DNA from: Heterodera schachtii
Lineage: Eukaryota; Nematoda; Chromadorea; Rhabditida; Heteroderidae
Length of the DNA: 64,000 nucleotides
Direction: 5' to 3'
NCBI GenBank assembly: GCA_023374025.1
Contig: SIJG01000077.1
Location: forward strand, 440,565-504,564
Shown here: piece after piece, positions 1 to 11,960 of the stretch
How the letters are laid out: every line of letters starts with the position of its first letter
How positions within the stretch are numbered: position 1 is the stretch's first letter
Notes under the pieces: model-generated
The model's input: the letters and a program-made list of their open reading frames with translations, nothing else
What the model was told of the DNA's origin: nothing
Databases searched by the model: none
Translations under genes and position numbers: made by a program

Positions 1-384
1 TTGTGTATAGTAGAGTAGAGCAGGACCGGGAATTTCGAAAAAATGCCAATGTCCATTTGCGAGTACTGAAGTGTTCGTCCACGTAGAAGTTAAAAAATTA
101 TTTTGCTTATATTTCAATTGTTTTAAAATTGTTTTCGATAAAAATAATTTTTTAAACCAAAATTTTATTAAGAAAAAATTATTACTTTTTGGGGACGAAT
201 TTTTGTGAAATTTTTTTTTCAATTCTTAGAGGTGTATTTTCTATTTTTTCAGTTCGATTCTTACGGGTGTATTTTCTGAATCAATTTCGAATGATAGATG
301 CAACAACGAACAAATCGTATTTTGTAACTAAATTCATTCAAAGAAATCAAACAAATAAAAGATCGAAAAACAAAAGATTAGAAT

Positions 385-3300
385 TTAAATGTCCTTTTCG
401 AATTTAAAATTCGCCTCAATTTTGTCACCAAAGGAATACAAAGAAACGAATGGAAACAATGGAGAATGTGCCGAAGAACATTGAGAAATGAAATAATTGT
501 TTGTATCTGAAAAATAATTAGCCAATAAAATTTAAAAATGGAACTTTTAAACACCCAAAAGTTGTCCATTTTTGGTGAAAATTATCTGTCGAGTGGCCAA
601 ATTAACACCGCAGCCGACGACATCACCAGCACGATAAGAGTACTCCGAATTTCGACTTTTCCATTTTCCGTTAATGCAAAAATTGCCATAACTCGGAATA
701 TGCAAAAGTGCCCGATCGATAAATTATTTCGTCCAACATTTGAGGATAATATTTGACGGCAACCCCAAAGTTAAAACCACTGGAAAATAAAAATTAAATA
801 AGCTTTTAAATTTAAATCTCTTGTGGACTTAGTAAAGTGAAAAGATTAAATGTTCTAACGCCTTCATTTTTGAGATCAAAATTTCTGTAGCGCGACATTT
901 GGGGATTTAAATTAAAAACAAAAACATTTATATATTTAAGTATTAAGCCCAAAATTCGACGAATTTACGTTTGTCTGCTTTTGCCTAAACAGTCCCAAAA
1001 AACGAGAGATGAATCAATAAAAAGAGAGTGCAGAGAAAATGAATCTCTTATTAAAAAATAATGTTTATTTGGATGTATTTTTAAGCAAAATGAAAATTGC
1101 AAAAAAATTACCGACTAATTTTTTTGGTTGTAATTTCAAAGTAAAAAATGCCGGAGCAATCATTGTTCAGCGAAAACGAATGTTTTGCGAAGACGGAACG
1201 GCAACCTTTAATGAAAATTAAATTATTAAGATTCAATCTTAAGTAAATTTACCATTTTCAATTCCTTTGGAATGGACCGCCAGACATTTTTCACCAGTGA
1301 TTTCGATGTCTTTGCTACACGCATTGACATCCCAACAGTAATCATTTGATGGGTTACGGTCGCCTTAAATAATTACCGTTTTTTGTTATTTCCCTTTTAA
1401 TATAATTTAATTGGTTGTTTAACTAATTTTTCCTGTTTTTTTTATTTAATTCATTTCCTTCGTATAATAAAGAAATCGGCAAAGCATAAATCGGACTTTT
1501 TGTCTACTGTTCTTTATAAAATTTTCTACTTTTTAACACAATAGGCGAAATGTCAGGTTTTGGGTTAGTAAACGAAATGTCCGTACGCTTTCCGAATTTT
1601 AAGCACCAGCAGCTAACTTCACTTCTTCTTTATAATATTTCCATATAGCTACCATAAAATTTATTTATTGAGACCAATCTTTAATTTGCCCACCGTTTTC
1701 TGTTGTGGTTGATGAAGTCCCTTGTTCATTCTGCTGCTTTTTCTCCAATTCACTGATTCTGCCCAAAATTTGCTCCAATTCCTCGGCCAAAACTGAAGAA
1801 AAAGAGTCATTTTAAACGTTTAAAAGTTTTTCATTTCATTTTACCAATTTCTGTTTGTTCCTTCAAAAGTTCAATGAAACTTTCCATTTTCTTTTGCAGT
1901 GTCTCTAAGTCGGCAAATTTTGTTTGGAAGGCATTGGCCAAATTGGAGTCCGTTGTCACTTGGCGATTTGCCAACTTATTAAAAAAAAGAATTTGAAAAA
2001 ACATTTAATTTTCAATTAGATAATCGCTTTTTTCCCTTTACAAACATTCACCATTTGCTGCTGTTTCTTCACTTCGTCGTTAATTGCATTGAATTGATCA
2101 GCAAAAACTGAAAATTGTTAATTAAAACAAAAATTATCCCTTCTTTTTTCGTTACTTTTATTTTGTAATTCCCTATATAAAATTAAATTTTTGATTTAAA
2201 TTTAAAACTTTAATAGAATTGTTAAATTTATATTGAAACTCCTCAATGCTCCAACCCTTTCATTTTTTTGACTGAAATTTCATAGTAAAAAATGCCGGAG
2301 CAATCATTGTTCAGAGAAAACGAATGTTTTGCGAAGACGGAACGGCAACCTTTAATGAAATTAAATTATATAACATTCAATTTTAATAAAATTACCATTT
2401 CCATTTTCTTTGTAACGGACCGACAGAAATTTTTCACCGGTGATTTCGAGGTCATTGTTACACGCATTGACATCCCAACAGCAACAATTTGATGGGTTAC
2501 GGTCGCCTTAAATAATTACAATAATGCCGCAAATGTCGGCCATTTCTTATTTCCCCACTGTTTATGGTTGATGAAGTCCCTTGCTCGTCCTGCTGCTGCT
2601 GTTGATTTTTCTCCAATTCGCTTATTCTTTCCAAAATTTGATTCAAATGATCGGCCGAGACTGAGAAATGACTCATTTCAATTTGATTTGTTTTTTCATA
2701 TTTATTTTACCATTTACTGATTGTTCATTCATAAGTCCAATGAAATTTTCCATTTTCTTTTGCAGTGTCTCTAAGTCGGCAAATTTTGTTTGGAAGGCAT
2801 TGGCCAAATTGGAGTCCGTTGTCACTTGGCGATTTGCCAACTTATTAAAAAAAAGAATTTGAAAAAACATTTAATTTTCAATTAGATAATCGCTTTTTTC
2901 CCTTTACAAACATTCACCATTTGCTGCTGTTTCTTCACTTCGTCGTTAATTGCATTGAATTGATCAGCAAAAACTGAAAATTGTTAATTAAAACAAAAAT
3001 TATCCCTTCTTTTTTCGTTACTTTTATTTTGTAATTCCCTATATAAAATTAAATTTTTGATTTAAATTTAAAACTTTAATAGAATTGTTAAATTTATATT
3101 GAAACTCCTCCATCAAAAAGAAATTTTTTAAATTAAATGAAAAATGTAATTCTTCTGTTGCATTTATTAATAGAGGTGTCTTTTCACTTTGAAAATTCAA
3201 TTGTGAGGGGTTAAGGGTCGGGCGGTTTTTATTTTTTTAGAAGTAGCTCTAAATAAAAATGTTAGGAGAAAATGCTTTTTTGGGCTCCTCTCGCAATAAC

Positions 3301-4385
3301 TAAACGCGTAGAAAAAATATGTAACAACATAAAAATCCAATCTCTACGCATAAGATTTAAACACTTAGATGATCCAAATAACGAATGGCTTTATTCGCTC
3401 CCCTTGGCCCTTGGGAAAGACTTTTTCTTTTTTTTATAATGATATAAAATAAAATTTCATTTTTTTTTTGAAATTGTGTATGTCCTCTAATGTCGGGTCC
3501 TCAAAAGTCGGGAATATCCGCAAGCACCCGAAATTTGGGCACCAGAAAGTTTGGGCACCAGACTAAGGGATTTCAAAAACAAAACAAAAAATTTTAAAAT
3601 GGTTATATTAATCATTAAAATTTAGTAAATTTTAACAAAACCATGTGTTTAAAGTTTATATTTTTTAATTAAGCGGATATTCGTTTAAATTTTCGATTCC
3701 TAACTTGATAGAAATTTACTATGCTTTTAAATTAGATGGTTGAAATTTATAGACAAATTAAGATATTTTTAATTTTTTAAATCCTTAATTTGGTGTCCAA
3801 ACTTCCCGGTGCCCAAACTTCCGCTCCCCGCCGCAGCGAGGGAAGCCAGTAAAAAAAAGGGGGGGGGGGGGGGCTCGTCTCGAAGATGAAAAAGGGAAAT
3901 TTGGGTTTCATGTATGAATATAGTAACATAAAATATCACGATTTTTACCGTATTTGCTATTTTCTTCCTGATGCTGTTGTTGTTTCACATCCAATTCATG
4001 GATTAGTCCGAAAAGATCATTTTTGCAAATTTGTGAACTGGTCAACGGAGGCTTAAACTCGTCAAAATATTTAAATGGATTTTATTAATTAATAATTAAC
4101 ATTATTATATTTTTTATAATTAACTACCGTATTTTGCCTGCTCATTTTGTTTCTCTTTTTCCTTTTCGATCATTTCAAATTTCGCTTTCAACGCGTTGTT
4201 TTCCATCATCAGATTTTGCTTTTGCAATTCGGACTGAAGCGCCCTCTGAAAAAATTAAAAGCTGAATAATATTAATACAATAATTTTAGATAAAAATAAC
4301 GAACGTTCTCGAGATCCTTTATCTTGCACAATTGATTCGCCTCTCTCAGCTCCATTTTCTTTTTGGCAAATTTCCCACGAAATAC
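385..4385 (-). CDS. Coiled-coil plus SPRY-domain protein (RanBPM/SPRYSEC-like), frameshifted
   Basis: Exons read from high to low coordinates. The coiled-coil part lies at about 4305-4385, 4128-4245, 3949-4055, 2050-2110, 1845-1975 and 1688-1797 (heptad-like segments such as [16 protein letters not shown]). The SPRY part lies at 1253-1363, 1112-1205, 555-779 and 385-506. The four SPRY exons join in phase and give the usual blocks: [56 protein letters not shown] and, at the end, [20 protein letters not shown] before the stop. SPRY/B30.2 domains are protein-binding folds; in cyst nematodes the family includes secreted effectors, but I see no signal peptide here because the first exon is not identified. 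One extra base near 694-695 breaks the frame between AYS and YGNFCING, so this is either a pseudogene or a consensus error. Exons between 2270 and 3060 belong to a duplicated segment described separately. Confidence 0.72.
1141..3105 (-). repeat. Tandem segmental duplication inside the SPRY gene
   Basis: Bases about 1141-2275 and 2287-3105 repeat each other. Both copies carry the exon with [14 protein letters not shown] (1112-1205 and about 2270-2355), the SPRY first exon (1253-1363 and about 2398-2508), the QGTSST coiled-coil exon (1688-1797 and about 2560-2665), the exon with [11 protein letters not shown] (about 1845-1975 and 2715-2865), and the [17 protein letters not shown] exon (2050-2110 and about 2915-2975). 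The upstream copy lacks the last two SPRY exons. The copies differ more in the SPRY exon than in the coiled-coil exons, which are almost identical. Confidence 0.8.
3527..3825. repeat. Inverted-repeat element with TTTGGGCACC ends
   Basis: The left side repeats TTTGGGCACCAGA twice, and the right side carries the reverse complement (GGTGTCCAAACTTCC, then GGTGCCCAAACTTCC). The interior is AT-rich with no ORF. The same motif reappears at 34690-34750 and 35400-35465 inside the big palindrome. It lies in an intron of the SPRY gene, followed at 3858-3875 by a G homopolymer run. Confidence 0.6.
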
Positions 4386-4639
4386 CTAAGAAAAGTTTTG
4401 AAAAGGGGGAAGGGGGGGGGGGGAGATCAACCAAAATTTTTGCGAAGGGGTCCAGCCATGTAACTTGACAAACTTTTTTTTTTTTGCTTTTTCAAAATAT
4501 TTTTTTGCGGATGGCATCATTCAAAAGCTCTACATGTGTATAAGTTTTTAAGCTTTTGATAAGCAATCATAGGCGATTGAACAAATAAAACAATTGTTAT
4601 TTTTACTTTTTTACATGTCGGTTTATCTTTGTGATTTTG

Positions 4640-4990
4640 GCAAGCCGATAGAGTTTGGTTAAGATCTTTCGAATAATACCAAGTTTTTGGATTTGATCAA
4701 CAAAGAAAAAAGTTATGGTGCTTTAAACTTGGCTCGCCGATCGCAAAGTTCTCTGACCCCCCCCCCCCCCCAGCAGTTGGGGGTCCGTATCGTTTCGGCG
4801 CCGAAACGACCCCCCCCCCCCCCCCCCCCCAAGGTATGGCTGTTAGGGACCCCCGCGTTTTGGGCGCGCGCGTTTGGGCGCCAGCATGTTTTTCCACGAT
4901 AACTTTTTTCTTTGGCATCCAAATCCAACAATCTTGGTATATTTGAAAGCTCTTAACATGCTCTATTAGCACGTCAATTTTTTTTCAAAT
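4640..4990. repeat. Foldback repeat with poly-C/GGCGCC caps
   Basis: Two inverted copies of a core (GACAAAGAAAAAAGTTATGG on the left, ATAACTTTTTTCTTTGGC on the right) enclose two long C runs and a GTTTCGGCGCCGAAAC palindrome. The right cap has GTTTGGGCGC, as in the element at 44072-44473. Short ORFs over this block are poly-C/G artefacts. Confidence 0.6.
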
Positions 4991-5204
4991 TATTTAAACA
5001 ACCCTTACCAAAAGCGAAAGGATTTTAAAGCCTGGAAAAAATTTTATTAAGAAAAAACTTCAAAATTTCGTCTTTTCGAAATTTTCATGTATAACTTTTT
5101 TTTGTAGTTGTCTAATCGCGAAGCAATAGCTTAGAAAAAGCTTCTAAATAGATTAAGCATGCAGTTTAGGCAACATAAATTTTTTTCTTTTAATTATAAA
5201 ACAT

Positions 5205-5570
5205 GTTTCCATGGGTATCCGGGGTCGCTGATCACGAATATGACATCCATTTCGACTAATCGAATCCCGGACTCAAACAAAAAGTCGAAAACCAAATATT
5301 TTTTTTTAATCAAATTTCGGATTTGATTGGGTTGAATTTAAGCTATTTTATATGTTAAGTGTGAATTTTATAGAATTATTGAGTGTTGCATTTTTTTAGT
5401 AGATTTAAATCAATTTTGGGCAATAAATGCGAATTTTGAAAAATTTTGTTTTTCGACTTTTTGTTCGAGTCCAGGTCCGGGGTTCGGAACTGCGTCGAAA
5501 TAGATGTCATTATTCGTATTCAGTGGCCCCAAATATTCAAGGTTCAAGGAAACACGTTTTTATCAGTAAA
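5205..5570. repeat. Foldback repeat with GGGGTCGCT / GACATCCATTTCGACT arms
   Basis: The left arm (about 5205-5290) reads GGGGTCGCTGATCACGAATA then GACATCCATTTCGACTAAT. The right arm (about 5450-5570) is its diverged inverse. Related arms occur at 20270-20350 and 26820-26910, so this is a dispersed family. No coding content seen. Confidence 0.55.
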
Positions 5571-5976
5571 AAGTAAAATAACATTTTAAATGTTATTTAA
5601 ACGAAGAAATACCCTAATTTTTTTGTTCGCATCCTTCAGTTCTGTTAGGCCGGTACCCAAATGTCCGCCCTCACTTTATTTATTTTGTATGTTTCCCTCG
5701 TCCCCCTTATCTCTGTCTCTCCCTCCGTCCATAAATACCCCGCTTTTTGACCTTCCCTCGTCATTCGTGTCATTTGCATCATTTCCCCCTATTTTGTTAT
5801 TTCTTTTATTTTGCTCCATAAATATTGATTCCTTGTTTGCCCTCAACGGCATAACAATTGGCGACGCCCGAGCAGATATTGTTTGTTTGTAATTTGAAAT
5901 TACGTCTCTGCGGGCCCCCTTCAATTGATTTGAATTTGATTAAAGCTGCTTTTGGAATTTATTGGAGTGCTTTCAG

Positions 5977-6904
5977 CATCCAATAACACTTTCCAATTCG
6001 ACTTCTTTTTGGGAAAGAGTCGAAGGCATTTGTTTGAAGCCGATTGTGGATTGTTTTGTTTATTGTCTAGGCGACAATAAACATTTTGGTAAATATCCAT
6101 CATAGGTCCCAGACTCGAAATTGGATAAAAACGCTTTTATAGGTTTTCTTAGGTGCTGAAAACGCCTAAACCGTCAAAAAAATTGCGCGGCAAAGCGTTT
6201 AAACCGGTTTAATATTGTGATAAATCAAATTTTCCGATAAAGGTTGGTGTTCCGTCTTTGCTGAACATCCGATTTTGCTGAACAATAATTTTTCTGACGT
6301 TTTTTATTATGAAATTTCGCTCAATACGGAATAGTGAGTTTTTTTTTCTTTTTAAATATAAAAATATTAAAGGTGTTTAATTATTAATAAAATAATTACA
6401 TTCTTTTATTAATTTTTCATCTTGTAAGTTCGGACGTAATATTGGGGTTCGCCGTCAACCAGCATAAAAGATTGGATGAGAGAGAGGGGGTTATTTATAG
6501 AATTTCTTATTCTTATGCTTCTGATGGCTGGGTTCGGATTGCTGGAAAACAAATAGAAAGAACTGACGAATATGGTTTGGGCGATACCGTAGGAATTGGC
6601 ATTAGTTCGGCTACTCGGCATGTCATTTTCACCAAAAATGGAACATGTTTAGGTTGTCAAATAGTAAATTAAATATTATTAATTACACTCTTATATTATA
6701 ATTATTTAATTGCCTATTTTATTCCATTGATTTTTTAATCGAAAATCACTTAACTTTTTCGTAGCTTTCAAACGTTTAAATGATTTGATCGTTGATCCAA
6801 CTTATGGTAATTCTTTTCATCCATTCGTTTCTTTGCGTGAGACTGATGACCAAATTGAGGCGAATTTTGGGCCTAATTTCAAATTCGAGTTGGCATCTCT
6901 CTGA
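5977..6904 (+). CDS. SPRY-domain protein (second copy), 5' end not identified
   Basis: Four exons join in phase: 5977-6088, 6243-6333, 6429-6652 and 6765-6904. They encode 188 residues ending at TGA 6902-6904. The SPRY blocks are clear: SVFAEHPILLNNNFSDVFYY, GVIYRISYSYASDGWVRIAG, LGDTVGIGISSATRHVIFTK and, at the end, PFVSLRETDDQIEANFGPNF. The first exon (starting HPITLSNSTSFWERVEG) is the least certain. No ATG precedes it in phase, so at least one 5' exon is missing or was lost; 5.59-5.97 kb shows no convincing candidate. Unlike the minus-strand copy at 0.4-4.4 kb, this SPRY domain has no frameshift. It is divergent from that copy, so this is an older paralogue rather than a recent duplicate. 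The first intron starts exactly at a MITE terminus (see 6089-6235). Confidence 0.7.
6089..6235 (+). repeat. Solo MITE terminus forming a SPRY-gene intron
   Basis: Begins GGTAAATATCCATCATAGG at 6088-6106 and continues about 130 bp as a close match to one end of the element at 21482-22223, including the stretch with GCGCGGCAAAGCG. The opposite terminus is absent. Its first bases are the GT donor of the intron after exon 5977-6088. Confidence 0.65.
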
Positions 6905-8570
6905 GGAAGAATTTTTCACTAAAGTTGATAATTTGTTCTTTTTGATCTTTTTATGCTTTTCTTCAATTGTAATTTTGTTGTTTGAATTTTTAAAATGTAA
7001 AATAAAATTAAAATCGAAATAAATGATTGTAGGTGGATGCAGTTTTACATTTACAAAATGTGGAGAAGCAGACCCAACTCCATGGGATTGGGATACTAAA
7101 ATTTTGATCACTCCCGATCACGCTTAAGGAGCGATCTGATCAAAGTGTTGTAATTAACATTTTTTATCAGCATAAATGTTGACCTAGCGTGAATTACTTA
7201 CATTTCTTCAGAGTTTTTTTTTTTGTATGTATAAATTTTCTTCCAGCAAATTTGAACCAATTTTAGAGGGTTGTGAATTTACAAAAAAATATGAGAAAGA
7301 CACTTCATTTACGAAATGCATTTGAAAAATGGCGGACACATTAAGCAGAGGCAAAATGACAGTGGCAAAAATGTGCCAATTTTGTGGCTGAACAAAGTGC
7401 CAGCAAAAGCCAAAAAACAAATCAGCGGACTCTAAAAGGCGCCGAAAGCGGTGGAGAAAAGCAACGACATCCAAATTGATGTAACTAAAAGGAAAAACGA
7501 ATGGAATATAAACGGGGCTAAAAATATCTTAGAATTATTTAAATATTTCAGTATTTTTAGAAATTTTTGGCAAACGCCATTGCATTTTGCGAAAACTCCA
7601 CCATAAAATTCTTTATAAACGAAAAATGAACCTCCTAAGGATCGATTTAATTTTTAAAAAATAGGCCCCCTAAAAATGGAAATCAATTTTGTTTATCTTG
7701 ACCAGATTTTTTGAGTATAAAATGAATAAAAAGTTTAAATTTTCAGCATTAACTTAATTATTTTGGATTATCTTCTTGTGATTTATGTAATATTAGAGTT
7801 TCCATGCAAATCTTTTTATTTTCAAATTCAGGACATTTTGACCAAAAATTCAGATTTTCAAAAAATTAAAAGTTGTACATTTTTTGCTTTGCTTTTCAAA
7901 GCATTTTGGGCGAAATTCTGAAAAAAGGAAAAGAAAGTAGTCAAATAAAACTGCTTGCTATAAGCTTCATTTGTGAAATCTCTGCTTTATTATAGATGAT
8001 CTAATTAAGAACAAACTTTATGCGAATTTTTACATTTTTGGGATGAAAAAACAAATAATGTTATATAATTAATAGGCACTAATAACTAACTTCTTAACTA
8101 AGATTAATTATATCATTTGATTAAAATTTACTTTTTTATCCCTTTATTTTTTAAGCTTAATCATGTTTATCTAAGTTGCTCTTCGTCAGTTTGATGGAAA
8201 ATCTGAAGAAACGGAGAACGCTTTTCGGCACATTTTTCGAAGCAAATTAATAATTTAATACAACAAGATTTATTTAATTACTTTTGAGTAGAAATTCAAA
8301 ACAAATTAGGATAAAAGTAATAATTCAGAATTTACTTGCAAAATTAGGTTTGTTTTTGAATTACCATTTGATAGTATTTATTTTATTAATATTAAAATTC
8401 TTTACATTTTCCAACTCGTGCTTTTGGCGGCGAATCATTTGTGATAATTTTATCAGACATTTTCATAGGTTCGACAGGTCGAAATAAATTTGTATACATA
8501 TTTAAAAAGCGTAATTATAATTATTCGCTTAATTATTTTTAGTTTTATATGAACTAATTTGAAGTAAAAA
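6905..8570. other. AT-rich intergenic region, no confident gene
   Basis: Short ORFs here look like chance. One possible exon, 7033-7127 (+), follows an AG acceptor and reads GGCSFTFTKCGEADPTPWDW before a stop; a weakly similar string (EGCEFTKKYEKDTSFTKC) sits near 7265-7320. I cannot link either to a gene. Confidence 0.4.
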
Positions 8571-11548
8571 TAGAGCCCGGACGGGACCGGGATCCCGCCG
8601 GGATTTTGCCGGGACTCCCGGTCCCGGTCCCGGCTTTTTTGGACAAACCACCGGGACCGGGAGTCCCGGAAAAACGGGAGTCCCGGTCCCGGGATCCCGT
8701 CCCGGTCCATTTTTCAAGTCCCAGTCCCGATCCCGGTCCCGGCCATTTGGGCCGGGACTAACGGGACTAAACTTCACCAGTGAAACTGCCCCAAATTTGA
8801 AAAAATTAATATTTTTTGGCGAAATGTCTTTAATTCAAAGTTTAAAGACCAATTCAAATTGATTTCGATTCTCATACATACATACAATCATTTTTTATTT
8901 TTAAATGCCTTAAAATGTTTTTTAGGAATGAATACATCAATCTGGAAAATAGGTCTATTTGAAAAATCAAAGGATGGAAAAATGGCGGAGTGCCGAGAAT
9001 GTAAAGAAAATGGAATGCCCAAATATGAATTTAAGCTGTCTGACTCCAGCACGAAGTCACTCAAAATGCATCTTTTTTCAACAACACATGCTAATTCGGA
9101 ATATGTCAAAAACTTCGAAGAACTGGAAAAGACTAAAAAAGAAACCAAACAAAAAGCTGAGAAACAACAGCCGACGATCGAAAATTTAATCGGCACAACT
9201 TTGACCAGCAGCGGTAGTTTTGTATTGGTAAATTTTACGGATTTTGGTTTTTTTTTAGGCATTTTGTCTGTGGCTGACAAACGAATTATCAGCATGATAA
9301 CCTGTAATAATCTGTCATTCGGTTTGCTATCTGACCCGGCTTTTAAAGCTCAGTGTAAATATGAGCTAAAGGATGAAAGCGATTATCGGTAAAAGTCATA
9401 GCAATTTGAAAAAAAAAATTTTCTTTTAGGAAAAGAGTTTTACCGGAAGCATACAAACTCGTCAGGGCAAAAATACTCAAGGATTTGAACGATTGTGCCA
9501 GTCTCAGCTTCACAATTGATTGTTGGGCAGGTCCATCAGACAATTTTTTAAGGTAATTTTAGGCTTCAAGAAGCGGTATTTCAAAAAATAATTAAGCTTG
9601 ACTGGTCACGGCGTCACAAAAAATTGGGTACAAAAGAATTTTGTACTCGCTGTTCATCATTTTCCCGGCCAACATTCTGGCAATGCCATTGCGTGCAATG
9701 TCCGTAAATTATTAGACAGCTGGAAAATAAATGACGACCGAGTGTTTGCATTTGTAAGTGATTCTGCAGCAAACATGCGAAAGGTAAGAAAAAGCTACAT
9801 AATTCCAACCCAATAAGAATTTAAGGCATTCACCGAAGTCGATGAAAATTTCAACAAAATTTTGCCATTTGAATATGCCAATTGCGCGTCTCATCTTTTA
9901 CATCTTGTTGTGAAAGAAGGACTTAATGCGGACCCATCGATTAAGTTGCTTTTGGAACAGTGCCGGAAAATTGTTGGCCACTTCAAAAAATGAACAAAGC
10001 CTTTTCAATATTACGTGAAATACAGCAGATTTTGGAAGCGCCAGAACATTCCTTACTGCAGGCAATTTCGTTCTTTAATTTAAAATTTAAATCTTATTAC
10101 AAAAACCAAAATTTCAGCTCAGCAAACTACTAAAAAACAACATTTTTCTGTTTCAGCAATTTTTCCCTAACAACAAAATAACGAAAAATTCGACAAAATT
10201 TGACAACTTTTGTAGTTAGTTACCTATTTCAAGTTAAGGAAGTCTCTGTGAGGTGGAATAGCGCATTGCAAATGGCACAACGCCTTTTAGAACAAAAAAA
10301 GGCAATTACTCAATACGCAGTTGAGACGGGTGACACCAATTTTTCACTCACTGTTCGAGAATGGAGTCTTCTCGAGGAACTCATTTCGGGTTCAATTAAA
10401 TTTTATTAGAAAAATAGACAACATTCTTTTAGTGTTGAAATCGACTGAAGAAGCCAGCAACTGGTTTGCCAAATCGCCAATTTCTTCTCAAATTCCGGCA
10501 GCGCGATGCATGCACAAACAACTTTTCAATATCAAACTTTTTTACAAGGAAATAGATGCGGTGAGAACTGCGATGGTGTATGGCTTGGAAAAGCGATTCT
10601 TTGATCTCCGATTTAAACGGTGATTTTAAGTGGTGTCTTTTATAAGTTTTTATTTTCAATTTCTTTTAATTTTAGTTGCATTGCCATTTCGACCTTCTTG
10701 GACCCCCGATTCAAGGACCGTCTTGTGATGGAAGACGCGGAGGTTTTCCGTGAAAGAGTCCGCCCGTGGCTTTTCGAAGAGGCATCAATTGTTTTCAATG
10801 ACGAAATTGAAAACGAAGTAAATGATTTGGCTGCTACAACTTCTATTGAATCGCCGCCAGCAAAAAGGAACGATTCATTTTTTGCTCAAATGGAAGAAAT
10901 TGCTAATTTTGCACAGGACAAAAGTCAACTTTAATAATCATTTTATTTTTCAATTTAAGTATTTTAGCTCAAATTTCGTCTCAAAGCGACATTAACTCCG
11001 AATTTAACGAATTCCTTAGTTTTGAGAGAGCACCAATCAATTCTGACCCGTTCGAATGGTGGAAGAAACATGGACCAAAATTTCCAATGTTATCAAAATT
11101 GGCGATGAAGTATTTATCAGCCCCTGCGACAAGCGTACCGAGTGAACAGACTTTCAAAGTGGCAAGGGATGTTTACGATTATCGACGTTCAAGTCTGAAG
11201 CCTAAAACCGCAGAAATGTTGATCTTTTTGAATAAGGCCATTCCAATGTTGAACTACAAATATTGATTAACTTTTATAGAATGATAAAATCTTCCAATAA
11301 ATTATGCTAATTTTACATTAAGTCTCTTTTTAAACATTAAGAAGATGACGTAATTTTTAAATTTTAAATTGATTTTTTCGAATTTTTAATCAAAATTTCA
11401 AAAACTGAGAAAGTCCCGGTCCCGGCCCAAAAACTGGGGCCGGAACCGGGAGTCCCGGAAAAACGGGAGTCCCGGTCCCGGGATCCCGTCCCGGTTCATT
11501 TTCCAAGTCCCGATCCCGGTCCCGGCCATTTCAAAATTCCGGGCTCTA
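8571..11548 (+). mobile_element. hAT-superfamily DNA transposon, near full length
   Basis: The terminal inverted repeats begin TAGAGCCCGG (8571) and end CCGGGCTCTA (11548). Both ends then run into long arrays of GGGACCGGGAGTCCCGG-type sequence (8573-8780 and 11410-11550). The flank AGTAAAAA (8563-8570) reappears as AGTAAAAA at 11548-11555, overlapping the last A of the element, so the 8-bp TSD has probably lost one A. An 8-bp TSD and a BED-finger/hAT transposase inside identify the superfamily. The same TIR start is used by the short elements at 15463-16301 and 62765-62928, making this their candidate source. Confidence 0.88.
8928..11266 (+). CDS. hAT transposase (BED finger, RNase H-like fold, C-terminal dimerisation), probably decayed
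   Basis: Multi-exon. Exon 1 (8928 to about 9226) has a BED-type zinc finger: CRECKENG, then [15 protein letters not shown]. Following exons give [20 protein letters not shown] (about 9430-9551), [15 protein letters not shown] to [12 protein letters not shown] (about 9597-9783), and [17 protein letters not shown] (about 9828-9990). Later exons give [15 protein letters not shown] (10230-10410), the STEEASNWF exon (10430-10620), [16 protein letters not shown] (10676-10930), and the hAT C-terminal domain [15 protein letters not shown] to [15 protein letters not shown] (10966-11266). These blocks are in family order, and DCWAG/SDSAAN match the catalytic core region of the superfamily. In the exon ending at 9990 a stop follows HFKK in a run of six A; one more A would continue the frame, so there is a frameshift or an assembly error. 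Small introns separate the other blocks. Confidence 0.85.
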
Positions 11549-11559
11549 GTAAAAAAGTT

Positions 11560-11720
11560 GTCAAAAGAAAAAGAAATATTAAGAGAAAGAAAAAGACAAA
11601 AAATATAGTTAAGAGAGAGAAAAAGTCAAAAGAAATATTAAGAGAAAGAAAAAGACAAAAAATATAGTTAAGAGAGAGAAAAAGACAAAAGAAATAGTTA
11701 AGAGAGAGAAAAAGAGACAA
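11560..11720. repeat. Purine-rich tandem repeat (AAGAGAGAGAAAAAG units)
   Basis: Repeats of about 50-60 bp, each with AAGAGAGAGAAAAAGACAAA, start just outside the hAT right terminus. They produce a spurious serine/leucine-rich ORF on the minus strand. Confidence 0.7.
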
Positions 11721-11837
11721 AAAGAAATACTTGGAGAGAGAAAATATCCTATTTGAGTTTTCCGTGTTGAAAATTCTTCTTTTGAATTTACGCAAAATAA
11801 ACAATTCGCCAAATAAGAAAAAAAAATAATTGTTTGT

Positions 11838-11960
11838 TATCGGAACGGGCCAACTTCGTCCCGCCAACTCCGTCCCAAGCCAACTTCGTCCCGAGCCAAC
11901 TCCGTCCCGCCAACTCCGTCCTGCTCCCAGCACAAAAAGGGCCAACTCCGTCCCAAGCAA
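11838..11960. repeat. CCAACTCCGTCC minisatellite, relic of the 26.2-kb foldback family
   Basis: Starts CGGAACGGGCCAACTTCGTC, the same terminus as the element at 26239, followed by about six CCAACTCCGTCC-like units. No matching right end is visible before the gap. From 11961 to 12752 I see AT-rich repeats, a poly-G run at 12032-12047 and one GC hairpin module (12048-12075), and no gene. Confidence 0.6.

Noticed and set aside
4687..4972. Proline- or glycine-rich ORFs on both strands
   Set aside because: Poly-C runs and foldback caps; no conserved protein signal.
5590..5924. 100-residue plus-strand and 82-residue minus-strand ORFs
   Set aside because: Low-complexity Ser/Pro/Phe or Asn/Asp composition; no splice link to the SPRY gene could be established.
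8453..8777. RDRDRE-rich ORFs near the hAT left end
   Set aside because: They read the GGGACCGGGAGTCCC terminal arrays.
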